Source of the DNA: Wuchereria bancrofti
Taxonomy: Eukaryota; Nematoda; Chromadorea; Rhabditida; Onchocercidae
Direction: 5' to 3'
Length of the DNA: 64,000 nt
Assembly (NCBI GenBank): GCA_005281725.1
Contig: SSBO01000008.1
Coordinates: forward strand, 3,077,680 to 3,141,679
The notes under the pieces: model-generated
The model's database searches: none
What the model was told of the DNA's origin: nothing
Seen by the model: the letters and a program-made list of their open reading frames with translations, nothing else
Translations under genes and position numbers: made by a program
Shown: piece by piece, positions 50,801 to 64,000 of the stretch
Layout: every line of letters begins with the position of its first letter
Numbering within the stretch: position 1 is the first letter of the stretch

Positions 50801-52468
50801 ACTCCAATAGTTCAAAATTATAGCAAATAACGATCTGACATTTCAAACAACAGATATTAAAATTATACTTAAAATTTTTGTCGGCGAAAGAATTGAAATA
50901 ACAATGATCTCAAGTACTCAAACTAAAAATACATAAAATTATCGGAAATAAAACTGAATATTCAAAAACATAAAACTGAAATGAATACGCTGATTTCGAC
51001 ATACTGATTCCAAAAAATTCACTCATAACTCAAAAAAAAACTTAAACTTCTTAATACTGTACCTCTTCGTCATCGAATCATTGACTGCACGAATTTTACT
51101 GACTATTCGAGTGATCTATCCGATTGAACGACATGCAATAACCCTTTCCCATGGTCCATAATTGATATTTTTAAATTGACATTTATGTATAGCAAATTCA
51201 TTACAAACGGATAAGTCTAAATTAGGCTAAAAATGAGGGAGGCGCAATTGTCTCGAATTGATTTGTAATTAAGCTTTAATTAAAAAAAAACTAATTGGTT
51301 GCACATCTTTGCAACGAATATCTCTGCAACACTCTCAGTAAGTTATTGTCTGCTCAATTTTATGCAAATTTCAATATTATTGATTCATTATTTCTAATGC
51401 TTTCATGAATTGGTTCCCCAATAGGTTACATTAATAAGCACTGATTAATAAATTGTTTAATGTAATAAATTAATGATATATTTAATTGGTATACAAGATT
51501 TATTATCAGGAAATTCTTAAATTTAATAATTTTTATTAATTTAGTTTAGTCATGCAATTATTATTCGAATTATCAACTATTTCACCAAATTAATTTGTAG
51601 AAAATGTCAACATAAACCTAGATATGGAAGTAATTTAGTGTAAAAATTTTTAAATTCAAAATCAAGAAAGAAGCAATAAGAAAAAAAACATCCTTGTTTT
51701 CTATAAAATTATTTAAACTTATTTTAAAGAACTTTTTGTAAACAATGCTGAAGTACTACTTGGAAATAAACCAAATATTAGCTATAATTATAATACTAAT
51801 TAAATAATGTTTACATTCAGCAGCAATATTTTTCTATCCATTTTTTTCCATTAATAATTAATTTATCATACATAGGAGAATAAATTGATTAGCCGAGAAA
51901 AACTGCAATTCTTTGACAATTTTTCTAATTTCAATGTTTAATTTAAATAAATTAATTAGGATAAAAAATTAAGTTGGAGAAAACATTTTATGCATTTGAT
52001 GATGAAATTTTATTGATTTGATGAAATATTACGACGACGAAAAATCAATAAATTGGATTATGAACTTTATTATAATTTTAAAATTAATCAAATAACATCT
52101 AAATCACAATTCTATTCCAAAGCAAACAAATTCTGCTAATTACAAGAGCAAACAAGAAATGATATTTTGAAATGAACGAGAAGATTAACAAACAATCAAA
52201 TAAATAAACAAACAAACAAACAATTAGGGGAATTTGTTGAGTGAAATAAATGAAACAACAGAAAGAATTAAATGATTAAACAAAACAGAAAAAAAGATTT
52301 GTATTAATTATAAACTAAAGAAGAATTTTGCGTCCAATCATAGATTGAAATAAATGTTTTCTTGAGAAGGAAAAGCAAAACGAAACATTCAACTAATTTC
52401 ATCATTAAATGATCCATTTCATTTCTCACACAATCAAACAAGTCAAACAAGTTTCATCAAATCCAACT

Positions 52469-52528
52469 CTCTGTCTCTCCCTCTCTCTCTCTTCCTGTCT
52501 CTCTGTCTCTTTGTCCCTCTCTCTATCT
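52469..52528. repeat. CT-rich polypyrimidine tract
   Basis: CTCTGTCTCTCCCTCTCTC-type sequence. Similar CT/GA tracts occur at 28158-28170, 53911-53943, 54745-54772, 56655-56710, 60920-60952, 62455-62475 and 62777-62815. Confidence 0.85.
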
Positions 52529-55500
52529 CATTTAAAAAATGACTGTTTCTATTTTTACCCCTGAAAACATTCTAGTTCCTCTTCGAATTCCTCTTTTGGG
52601 AATTCAACAAAGAAGAAGCAAAAATTAGCGTGTTTATCACACGTGGCGTACGTGGTATAGAGTTATCCATATACTTCCAAAATTTCAACTAATCATTTAT
52701 TGATAACTTTGATAAGAAACTAACAATACTGTTAACATTAATGAAAAACTTCCAATGTGATATTAATATATCAGTGATATGATTGAAAAACACTTGTTCA
52801 GTATTACGGTACACTGCGAGTTGACAATTCATCTATGTGTCACCAAGTCAGTTCATTCGAAGCAAACTTTGCATCATTAAATTTTGTAAAAATTAGAGAA
52901 AATAAGAAAGCAATCAGTGTAAGATATTGTATAATATATTTCAATTTTTATATTCAAATTTCAATTTTATTACACTATTAAAGTTTTTTTTTTCAATTAC
53001 TCCAAAAATTTTACTTCTAAAATATTCATTTTAAACAAATTCATTCAAACAAAAATTTTATTTTATTTTTTTTCATTTTTCCTGCATCATTGATTAGAGC
53101 TAAAATATTTGTAGGAAATTTCAGATTAAAAGCAATATGTAATGAGCGCATGACATTATGCGCATATGTGCGCTATTGAATTGAACAGCTTTCCTACAAA
53201 CGTACGTAAAACAATTTCCGCCATCATTAATTATAAATTGTAATTTCAAGAAGGAATTTCTTTTTTCCAAGATTTTAGATCATTAATTAGAATGATTCAA
53301 TAAGTTTTTTTTTTTTGCTATTATATATGAATATTAAGCATAAATTCGATTCGAATTAATTTAATTGATTTAATTGAATTTCATACTTAACAGAATAGCA
53401 TTATAGCAAATAGTAAAATTTATTTTTGTTAGTTGTATTTTGACAATAATTTATATGTTTTATTAATTATAGAATATGTTAAAGATTATTTTAGCTAAGT
53501 TTACATTTAATTTGTTGATATTTATTAGGATGATCATTTTATCACAATGTTAACAGCATCGAATTTGAAAAGGGATAAAAATTAAAGTTGAAGAGTAAAA
53601 ACAAAAAAGTAATAGTTTGTAAAAATAAAATCTAATAAGGATAAAGTTATATTTATTGCTAATTATCCTAATATTGCACGAAATTGAAATGAACGAAACA
53701 TTCTATTTCAGGAAATTATAAATTAAAAAAGAAAGAAAGAAAAAAACTTCCCATATTTCATAATGCATAGATCGAAAGATAATAAAATAATATTTAGTGA
53801 CTTTTTTCTTTTAGCATTAAAAATTTACCATTATGATCTTTGCACTTTTTCTTCTTTATTTTCAGCCTAAATAATAATTTGATATATTTGAAAGTATAAA
53901 ATGAAAAGAAAGAGAGAGAGAGAGAGAGAGGGAAAGAGAAAGAGAAAATATTTGATACGAATTCGTGATTTATCATTTATATCAACTTATATGATTTTGT
54001 AGGTTAGCAACAATAAATGAAATGAAAGAATTGTTGTGTAAATTTGAAATTTGAAAGATAGAGTTAAATCTTTACAAATTTAAAAATGCAAACATTTCTT
54101 TAAGAGGAAGAAATTTATGATGAACATTATTATTGTTATTACAAATATATGAGCAAATAAAAGTGATGAAAAAAAAAGAAAAAAAAAATGTGCATAAATC
54201 TGAATTTTTGATTTTGTGAAGAGGACACGATTGATTACTGTTTTTTTTTTTTTTTTTTATGATGACATTTCCACGATACCAATCAATCTTAAACCAATTT
54301 CTATTCATTTACACATTTTAGATTAGAAACATTCAAGTTAATTACCGCCATCCATTGATTTTTCAATAAGTAATTTAATTAATTAAAAGTTTTCTACAAA
54401 ACTCTTAAATGATGTGATTAGAAAAAAAAAAAAAAAAGAAAAAACAAGTATGAATTAATATGACTTATCGTTTAGGAAAAAGAATGAAAGAATGCTTCCA
54501 TCAAATTTGTCGTATTTTTTTCCTTCAAAATATTTTCTTCAAAGTTAAGTTAGTAAACAATAAAACGAACGGCCTAATTTTGAAATCAGAATGATTTATT
54601 TTTTTTTTCTGTTTTTTTTTTTCTATGTTTGAATGGAAAAGGAAGTGCAAAATTTGACAAATATATTTATATATTTCCTTGACCCACATGTGCTGAATAC
54701 AGAAAAATGATCAGATTAGATCAGATCAGATTGCTCTTTCTTTCTTTCCTTCTCTCTCTCTCTCTCTCTCTCACGTATTCTTGTTTTGTTTTTTTCTTGA
54801 ATCTTTTTGATAAATTTAGTGAGTTCTTTGAGATATACCAAGAAGGATTGGTTATCATTTATTTTCTTACTTCATTTCTACTTTAAATCTATCTCGTATA
54901 GCATAGTAATAATTTATTCACTTCTTTTTTAAACGTGACATTTCCGCTTCTTTCATTTCCGTTCTCTTCCAATTAATCATGTCACTCTTTTGTTATATCA
55001 TTTTCAATTCATTTCATTTCGAATTATCGTGTACAATTTATATTCTTATACTTTATTTGATCCTATCCTATATTTCATATTTCAGTTTGTCTCATTCATT
55101 CTATTTCATATCATTTCAGTTTATTTAATCCCTAATAGTTAATATAGTCTAATCTCATGCGGAACTCTTTCATTTTTACAAATTACATAATAGCAATTTC
55201 AATTTATCTAATATATAAGTAATTTATCAAAATTTGCGCTTCCTTTTTTTTCTTAAAATTGTAAAAGTTATTCTAAGTTTAGAAATAGAATATTTGTTTT
55301 TACCATTTATCAATTTAACTTTAAACAAAATAATTTGAAAAAAAAAAAAAGAAAAAGATAAATTTGATAAAAGCTTTCGTTAAAGAAATATGTATTCATT
55401 CTATGTTATAAAAATGATGCAATGACCTAAATTTTATAACCTTTGAAAAGAGAAAGGAAAAAAAAAACTTTGTACAAAGCAATATGTTATTGAGATTTTT

Positions 55501-56519
55501 GAAAGGTTAAATTTCAAAAGTATTACTAATTCAGTAATTACGTTATTTTTTTACAAAATTTCAGCACAATTTTAAATAATACAAACGCAATATGTTTCAA
55601 GAAGAAATTTCCTTAATTAATTTAATTTCTTTCCTCAATTTCTAGTTATTTTTCTTATTCTAATAACAAATGAGAAAAAAAAAATGGCAAAAGAAAAAGT
55701 TTCTTTTTCTCAAAACAAAATTGAGGGATGCAAAATATGCAACATTTTCAGGTATGTTACGGAAAATTTCCAAATATTTTCATCCAATATTATTGTTGCT
55801 GCAATCATTTTATCCAATCTAAAATAATCCATCAACTTAAATTAGTTTTTTGTTTTTTTTTTTTTTTAAATCTATCCACTAATTTAAATTATTTCCTGAT
55901 CCTATCATATTATTCAACAATGATATATTCCAATTCTAGTTTTAATTTACATATACCTTAAAAGTAGTTGAATTTTTTTTATTCTCAAAAAGTTTTCTAT
56001 ACAACAAGAACAAGTAGTATAATGCAATATTTCTTCACAATACTTTTACAGCAAATTAAATTATAATTGAATTAACAAATTTAAGTACAGTATTCCTTCT
56101 GGATCCTTTGTTTTTAGCTATTATTTCATTAGGACAATATGATTGAACTAGAATAAGTGATCATTCAGTCCTATTTATTTAAGAAATAATTATTTACCAG
56201 CAATTTCCAATCAGTAAAAAGAGTAAATAACAGTGACTACCTGATAAAACTTTATACAAATATTCTCGAATGTGCAACTCTTTCTGTAATAGTAATTTTG
56301 TTTAATGAGAGGATATTCGAAGGTCATAGGTCATGCTAATTGAAAAGACAATGCATTGGAGATTATAAAACAAACCTCACTGGTGCATAAGCTATAAAGC
56401 CATAAGCTACCATAATGTATTTCCGGAAGACATCTTTCCGATATTTTATAAGTACATTTCAGTATTCAGAAAGGTATTTCAAAAAAAAAAAAAAAAGTTC
56501 ATTTGTGACTGGAAATGAA

Positions 56520-56568
56520 TGTATATATGTGTGTGTGTGTATGTGTGCATGTGTGTATGTGTGTGGGC
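56520..56568. repeat. TG/ATGTGTG microsatellite
   Basis: Alternating GTGTGTGTAT and GTGTGCATGT words in the region upstream of bli-4. Confidence 0.85.
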
Positions 56569-57498
56569 ACTTAAAAACAGGTAAAATTCGGTATGAAACA
56601 AAGTTAACGGGTCTGCTGCAGGAATCTGATCAGTAAAAGGGGAGTCTTCTTTCTCTTCCTCTCTCTCTCCCCTTCTCTCTACTCTTTCTTTTTCTCTCTC
56701 TCTCTCTCTATTGACAATGACAAAGAAATAATTATTAAAAATGATTTCCTTTTTTACTTAAGTAATACTTTAAATATAACTTGCCTTTAAACATTAGCAG
56801 GAAGTAATTCATTCTTACAATATACAACGATAGAAAATGTCATAGTATCTCGAATTATTGATTGAATTCAGATATTTCAATAGAAATTATCGATCGATTT
56901 GTGATCATTTAAAATGATTAATGGTGACATAATGCTTACTGATAAATAACTGATTGATTAAATGAAAAATGTTAGTGACATCATCCATTTTCTCAGTTTC
57001 TGTTACAAATTATCAGTTAGTTTGGAATTTTTTAGATATTTACAAATTATGCAAACTGATTAAAGAATGTAATATTTAATGATAAATTATTGATTATTAA
57101 GAATTTTTAAATAACACTTATATGTTCTATGCAAATGAAACATTGAACTGTTTTCTTGAATTATTTTAATTAACTTATTAAAAAAAAAAAAAAGATATAA
57201 TTGAATGGCAAGAACAAATTGTAAAGTGCAGTAGTAGTAATTATTTTGTTCTATCATTTAGTTCTTTCTGGTTGACATATTACTCTAAAATATCGCTTAC
57301 AGCAAAATTAACCGTAGAAAAAAAAAAGAAGAAAAAAAAAACGATGACTCATTGGATAGCTTTTAAATTGTTTGTGTAAGAAGGAAGAATGAAGAAAGAT
57401 TGATAGAAAATGTGAACAAATTTACAAAGGATATCACATGATCATAGGTATCACAAATTCAGTGCACACCAATATCACTGTGAAAGACATATATTTAT

Positions 57499-59168
57499 CA
57501 TATCATATCTTATCCTACCATATCACTATCATATCATGTCTTACCCTATCATATCATTATCATATCATGTCTTACCCTATCATATCATTATCATATCATA
57601 TCTTACCCTATCATATCACTATCATATCATGTCTTACCCTATCACTATCATATCATGTCTTTCCCTATCATATCATTATCATATCATATCTTACCCTATC
57701 ATATCACTATCATATCATGTCTTACCCTATCATACCACTATCATATCATGTCTTACCCTATCATATCATTATCATATCATGTCTTTCCCTATCATATCAT
57801 TATCATATCATGTCTTACCCTATCATATCATTATCATATCATATCTTACCCTATCATATCACTATCATANNNNNNNNNNNNNNNNNNNNNNNNNNNNNNN
57901 NNNNNNNNNNNNNNNNNNNNNNNNNNNNNNNNNNNNNNNNNNNNNNNNNNNNNNNNNNNNNNNNNNNNNNNNNNNNNNNNNNNNNNNNNNNNNNNNNNNN
58001 NNNNNNNNNNNNNNNNNNNNNNNNNNNNNNNNNNNNNNNNNNNNNNNNNNNNNNNNNNNNNNNNNNNNNNNNNNNNNNNNNNNNNNNNNNNNNNNNNNNN
58101 NNNNNNNNNNNNNNNNNNNNNNNNNNNNNNNNNNNNNNNNNNNNNNNNNNNNNNNNNNNNNNNNNNNNNNNNNNNNNNNNNNNNNNNNNNNNNNNNNNNN
58201 NNNNNNNNNNNNNNNNNNNNNNNNNNNNNNNNNNNNNNNNNNNNNNNNNNNNNNNNNNNNNNNNNNNNNNNNNNNNNNNNNNNNNNNNNNNNNNNNNNNN
58301 NNNNNNNNNNNNNNNNNNNNNNNNNNNNNNNNNNNNNNNNNNNNNNNNNNNNNNNNNNNNNNNNNNNNNNNNNNNNNNNNNNNNNNNNNNNNNNNNNNNN
58401 NNNNNNNNNNNNNNNNNNNNNNNNNNNNNNNNNNNNNNNNNNNNNNNNNNNNNNNNNNNNNNNNNNNNNNNNNNNNNNNNNNNNNNNNNNNNNNNNNNNN
58501 NNNNNNNNNNNNNNNNNNNNNNNNNNNNNNNNNNNNNNNNNNNNNNNNNNNNNNNNNNNNNNNNNNNNNNNNNNNNNNNNNNNNNNNNNNNNNNNNNNNN
58601 NNNNNNNNNNNNNNNNNNNNNNNNNNNNNNNNNNNNNNNNNNNNNNNNNNNNNNNNNNNNNNNNNNNNNNNNNNNNNNNNNNNNNNNNNNNNNNNNNNNN
58701 NNNNNNNNNNNNNNNNNNNNNNNNNNNNNNNNNNNNNNNTATCATATCACTATCATATCATGTCTTACCGTATCATATCACTATCATATCATGTCTTACC
58801 CTATCATATCACTATCATATCATGTTTTACCCTATCATATCATTATCATGTCTTACCCTATCATATCATTATCATATCATGTCTTTCCCTATCACATCAC
58901 TATCATATCATGTCCTTCCCTATCATACCATTATCATATCTTACTCTATCATATCATTATCATATCTTACCCTATCACATCATTATCATATCTTACCCTA
59001 TCATATCATATAATAACCATATCATGTCTTACTCCATCATATCATCATCATATCTTACCCTATCACATCATTATCATATCTTACCCTATCATATCATATA
59101 ATAACCATATCATGTCTTACCCATCATGTCATTATCATATCATAATCATATCATAGTTACATCATATC
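57499..59168. repeat. 31-bp minisatellite (TATCATATCA-rich), interrupted by an assembly gap
   Basis: Tandem units of about 31 bp built on TCTTACCCTATCATATCA and TTATCATATCATG, differing mainly at G/A, A/T and C/T positions. A few units are shortened (26 bp). The left block is about 57499-57869 and the right block 58740-59168. At the right end a compound unit of about 88 bp, marked by TAATAACC at 59011 and 59099, is itself duplicated. The gap is very likely collapsed or unfilled repeat. Confidence 0.95.
57870..58739. other. Assembly gap of 870 N
   Basis: Run of N inside the minisatellite. The true length is unknown. Confidence 1.
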
Positions 59169-59279
59169 ATGTCCTTTCCATTTATCAAATCTTAATGATA
59201 TTTGTGACTTAATGATAATATAGCAGAAAGGTGTAAAAATTTGATGTAATAAATTTCTTTGAAATTATTTGCAATATAT

Positions 59280-59345
59280 TTGCAACAACAACAAACAACA
59301 AACAACAACAACAGCAACAACAATGACATTAACAACAATAACAAC
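59280..59345. repeat. CAA-rich microsatellite
   Basis: ACAACAACAAACAACA-type words just right of the minisatellite. Confidence 0.8.
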
Positions 59346-61999
59346 CGAAAGCAAAAAAAGTTCACACGAGAGAAGAGATCTTGGATTTAATCATAAATTA
59401 ACAACGATAGATAGAATCTCATAATTATGGATATTATTAGTGATATTATCATCAGCATATGCATATCAGTATAGTAATAAAGACTATCAGGAATGATAAC
59501 AACGATATTAAAATGGTATACTCTGATAACCATTATTTTGATCAAATAAAAATTGAGAAACGAAAATGAAAACTGCGAATTTGTCAATAAATAAAAGAGT
59601 TATAAAAACAAATGAATTAATTTATAATGTCTAAAATTTGAATTAATTGATGCAATCAATCAATCTGTATAAATTTGCCAACAAATGTTTTTTGTTTATC
59701 AATAAAGTAAATTTTAAATTGCTTATTTTTATGGATGATTTTATTCACAAACGAAAATGCTTAATTTATCAATAAAATTATCAAAATATTTGGAATAGTT
59801 AGTGAACGAGAAAATTATTTTGTACTTTAAATGAAAGAAAATTAATTAAATAAATAGAACAAGTGATAATTTTATAAAACTAAAAATTCTAATTAAATAT
59901 AACTTTAATAAATTGTGGTAAACAATGAAAATAGTCTCAAAGATATTTTTGATAGTTATTTTCTGAATTTAATCACTAAAAATTTTTGAACAAAAATTTT
60001 ATCTTTCAACAACATTTATTTGCTCAACAAATACCTTTCTTTGTTGTTTTGGATTGATAACTCATTTCTTAAGTATTTTACTTGTAACTCTTCTTCTGAT
60101 CACTTCATTCAACGATTTTCAAATGATCGCAAATATCTTTAAACTTGTATACGTATCGAGAAAGATCTTAATGTAATGCTAAAAAGTTTACCTAAAAAGT
60201 TTACTCATTTCAACGAATAAACTTCTCGTATTTATCTTTAATAAAATTTTACGACAACTATTAAATAAAATCGTATTAACAGAAAAATAAAACTCTGTAA
60301 ATTCAAGAAAAAAAAAAACTTAACTTTTATCTTACATCTGTGCACTCTTATCAAATGATAAAATTAAAATTTCTAGATAAATAATAATGAAATTGTAAGA
60401 AGAATGAAATTGTAAGAAGAAATTTAAATAACTAATTTATAAATTTTTGAAAAAAAAATTATGATAGTTTGAATTGATTTCTATAAGAAAAGAAACTTCT
60501 GCAAAATATTCAAATGGAATATATAAAAGAAAACAAAACTGGCATTAGAATTGTATTAAAATGAATGTGAAACGAAATGAATGTTTTTATTGTGTCATTT
60601 TATCAAATGTAATAAATAAATTTCAAAATGTAGTGGAAAATCACTATGAATTTATTTCTAGAGAAAAAATTTTAGAAAAATTCCAAATATTATCATTCTA
60701 TTCAAATTTTGAATCTACTTGATCTAATTATAAATTTCTATTATAACTTGTGATTTATTTGGCAATGATTAAAAGAAAAAAACTACGTATAAAAATTTTG
60801 TTGCTTATTTATAAACGAAGAAACGAGCAAAATAATATGAAAGTAACTGGAAAAACCCGTTTGTGCCAAAAAAAAAAATTGAATAATGATCTATTTTGAT
60901 GAAAGCAAGGTGGTTTTTTTCTCTCTCTCCCTCTCTCTCCCTCTCTCTCTCTTACATCTTTTATCTTCAAATATTTGAATAATAGAAAAAAAAATTTTTT
61001 TTTTTTTTAATTCAACAAACATCAACTATGAAAGTACGAAAATTATTCTATTTTATCTCTGTAATTTCAGTTTACCTTTTAAAAAATCAATTTTTTTTCA
61101 AATAATATAGAATATCTTCCATTTTATTTCATTTATAACATAGAATTGTAACTTTTTTTTTTCTTTTCATCTTTCAATCAAATTTGATATAAAACACGAA
61201 AATTAATTTCCAATTTAACCTTCAACCAGATCATTCCGTTGCATTTTCATAAAAAAAGTTCAATTTCAATTCATCCAATTGAAATTTGATAAAAAAAAAC
61301 TTGATAAAACCTAACAAAAACAAATTCAATTAATTCTTCCATTTTTCAATTAAGATTTGAATTAATGAAATTAATAAAAATTTCATATAAAACGTTCACG
61401 TTTCATTACGCAAGCTAAGTGTTCCATACGAGTTTAGTGTAAATAAAAATTATGTAGTAAATGAAATCTGAACGTTTCAATTAATAAAACGAAACTGTGA
61501 AATGTAAAAAAATACTTTATGAGCTAATTTTTCTTGAAATCTTTCATCAAGAAAAAATTAAATGTTAAAAATTTTCAATGCTTGTCAGAGCAGCAATTTT
61601 ATGACTTTCTGAAAAACATTTTTGATACTAAATTTCAATTGCACATTTTAAATTATTTAATGTAATATGGTGAAAAAAAAAGTATGAAATTTTCTATGAT
61701 TCTATAATTTGATAAATCTTGAATATAAAAAATTTTAGAGAGATGATTCAGAACAAAAATTTTTAAATTCAATAAATGATAGCATTTGTTTATTCTTTTT
61801 CACATCTAAACAAACAATTAATATCTTTGCTTCTTCTTTTTTTTCATCTCCCCACTTAACACGCTTATTTTTTCTACCAAAATTCATTGAAATTTGAGCA
61901 TACAAATTGAACTGATCTAAAAAACAAACATCTGAAGAAAACTGGTAAATTTCAGTGTGCAAATTAATTTATTTCAATTTATTCGAGAATGAGAAAGAG

Positions 62000-62305
62000 G
62001 TAATAATAATAAAATAATAAATAACAGTAAGTAATAATATAATAGTAATAATATTAACAATAATAATAATAAATATAATAATAACAATAATAAATACATA
62101 AACAATGATAATAATAAATAAATAAATAAACAATGATAATAATAAATAAATAATGATAATAGTAATAATATTAACAATAATAATAATAATAATGATAATA
62201 AATATAATAATAACAACAATAAATACATAAACAATGATAATAATAAATAAATAAACAATGATAATAATAATAAATAAACAATGATAATAGTAATAATAAT
62301 AATTG
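62000..62305. repeat. AAT/AATAAC compound microsatellite with a higher-order duplication
   Basis: Almost pure A/T-rich trinucleotide and tetranucleotide words (AATAAT, AATAAC, AATAAA, ACAATGAT). A compound block containing AATACATAAACAATGATAA appears twice, a little over 100 bp apart. It creates a meaningless Leu/Tyr/Ile-rich open frame on the minus strand. Confidence 0.9.
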
Positions 62306-64000
62306 TTGACATAAACTTTTTGATGTGTTTCTTATGTATTATTGATGATGTATGCTTTGCTGGAACCAACAAGTTATTTATTTTATTCACTTCTAAAATA
62401 CTCACTAATAAAACATACCAATGAAATAACAATAATACAGAGATTAAAAAGAGGAAAGAGAGAGAGAGAGAGGGATAAAGAAGAAAAAAAGTAAAACCTG
62501 TCTATGAGAGAGAAAAAAGTGATAGTACTGTCATCCGTTCCGATATCAAACTAATTTATTGAATTATATTTAATCGAACAAAAAAAAAGAAAAGCATTAA
62601 AAGGAAGCGATAATATTTATTATTAATTGATTATTTTTAGAAATTATTCATCGAATGTTACACAGAATGTGAAATTGCAGAATATTGAAATATTGGAATG
62701 GAAAAGAAGTTGAATAATTTGCATTTTGAATTTTATAAATTAATAAATACACTGTTAATGACATGATAAAATCTGTAGAGAGAGGGAGAGAGAGAGGAAG
62801 GGAGAGAGGGAGAGCGGAAAGTGTATAGTATTATATAAATTATTCATTATTTCTGTTCATTAAAGATTATTGAAATGACAATTTTGTAAAGTTTATCAAT
62901 TAGAGCAACAAAAAAAATTTTTTTTTTGTTAATATCACAAAACAATAAAACATCAAATATTTATTTATTTTAGTTAGAGTATATTTAAAATAATTCGTTG
63001 TAATTTTATTAATTGCAAAATAAATTTCACTTAAAATTTACTAAAAGTATAATCTTATTTTTGACAAATTTTTAACAAAATTTGAATTGCATCCCGAAAA
63101 TATCATATATATTTAATATTTAATATTTTTTTTATCCTTTTCTCCATGCTTGACAAAAGTTCTCCAATTATCGTTTCATTTAATCCATTCAATTTTAATT
63201 TTGATATTTAAATGAAAATATGAAAAATAATAAAAATGTATAATTTGCAAAGAAATGAACAATTTTTCTTTCTTTTTTTTATCATTTCCGCTTGTTAATT
63301 CTCAAAATAGGCATAATTTGTTATAGAACGAACATAATTTCGCTTCTTTTTTTTTACATTTTTAAAATTTAAATGGAAAATTTTCTATTTTACTTCCTAA
63401 AAAAAATGATTCATCTGATTCATTTAACTAATTTTTGCACTTATTCTTATTTAATGAAGTTCCATTTTTTTTTTTTAAATTAAGAATGTGTTTAAATCAT
63501 TTCTTGATTTACTTAATGAAATAGTATATTGGCCAGTAATGGCTTAAGTATATGGCAATATCAATTATTAATCGATGCATTAGCTTACATAAGCTGTAAT
63601 TGGCTCAAATTATTTGACATTTAATAGCCAAATGCATCCAATAATTTCAGCAATAGATTTATGTTAAAGAATAAATTATTGATTGATTTTGATTTATTCT
63701 TGATTGATCTGAAAAAATAAATCACTAAGAGATCAAAAAAGACGCTTATCAAACTTTTGTATTAGAAATATTCGACTAAACTGAAAAGTCTAAAAATGCC
63801 TGAAAATAATTGAATGCATTTGAATTTAGATTTGACTTTTACTAATGAGAAATGACTTGTATTGGATACTAAATTCCCTTGAGTACCACAAAATGGAAAT
63901 TTTCAGACACTGACAATTGAATATTTGGCTTGAAATTATTGAGTGATAAATTTATTGAATGGTGATTTAGCCAAGAAACTCTCTTATTATTGAATTCAGG

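Larger units (their letters stand above)
45661..57498. other. Gene-poor 5' flank of bli-4
   Basis: About 12 kb, very A+T-rich, with many A and T homopolymers and the microsatellites listed. Open frames are short and have no recognisable domain or exon-like splice pair. It probably holds the bli-4 promoter and any 5' UTR exons. Confidence 0.55.
59169..64000. other. Gene-poor region right of the minisatellite
   Basis: No coding exon can be supported. It is dominated by A+T homopolymers, the CAA repeat, the AAT compound microsatellite and CT/GA tracts. Confidence 0.55.

Noticed and set aside
50509..50846. Overlapping 80- and 103-codon frames on opposite strands
   Set aside because: Composition-driven frames of Lys/Ser and Phe/Leu with no exon signals or homology.
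57438..59156. Three long overlapping forward open frames (about 450-570 codons) and one reverse frame across the gap
   Set aside because: They are the minisatellite read in different phases plus 290 codons of N. The reverse frame is almost entirely N. There is no domain and no credible gene structure.
61974..62432. 152-codon minus-strand frame rich in Leu, Tyr and Ile that looks like membrane helices
   Set aside because: It is a translation of the AAT compound microsatellite. The hydrophobicity is a by-product of TTA/TAT/ATT codons.
1..64000. tRNA, rRNA, spliced-leader RNA, CRISPR array or transposon
   Set aside because: I looked for tRNA B-box-like words, the nematode SL sequence, TTAGGC telomere repeats, reverse transcriptase or transposase motifs and long terminal repeats. 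None was convincing. The minisatellite has no spacers, so it is not a CRISPR array.

Overview
This is a eukaryotic window, about three-quarters A+T by eye, that reads as nematode chromosome. Genes are split into small exons (roughly 25-260 bp) with GT-AG introns and T-rich acceptors. Several start codons sit 0-30 nt behind a perfect 3' splice acceptor, as expected for spliced-leader trans-splicing. The protease gene is collinear with Caenorhabditis BLI-4. The base composition and long introns suggest a filarial or other spirurid worm, but the species cannot be fixed from this sequence. There is one assembly gap of 870 N.

Left to right: (1) 1-9002, minus strand: a ZFR-type zinc-finger RNA-binding protein, 20 coding exons in the window, its 3' end cut off by the window edge. 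(2) 9404-10401, minus: ribosomal protein L34, 0.4 kb upstream of ZFR on the same strand, so a two-gene operon is possible. (3) 11435-13458, plus: proteasome subunit beta-4 (PSMB2 type), complete in six exons, divergent from the L34 gene. (4) 14259-15365, minus: a single-exon, divergent V-ATPase subunit C. (5) 18550-20284, minus: a four-exon gene for a basic protein of about 302 aa that I cannot name. (6) 25268-27221, minus: mitochondrial ribosome-recycling factor, four exons. (7) 29873-45648, minus: the proprotein convertase BLI-4, 13 shared exons and two alternative 3' ends. One end encodes a short membrane tail; the other encodes a Cys-rich region, a membrane segment and a cytosolic tail. 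(8) 45.7-64 kb: about 18 kb with no gene I can support, rich in simple repeats and holding a 31-bp minisatellite interrupted by the gap.

Most genes are housekeeping (translation, proteolysis, mitochondrial ribosome recycling, RNA binding). BLI-4 stands out as a cuticle-collagen and secretory processing enzyme with long introns and a long 5' flank. I see no transposon with coding capacity, no tRNA or rRNA, no CRISPR and no horizontally acquired block. The points most worth a second look are the intronless V-ATPase C copy, the two BLI-4 ends, the unnamed 302-aa gene, the L34-ZFR pair and the minisatellite.
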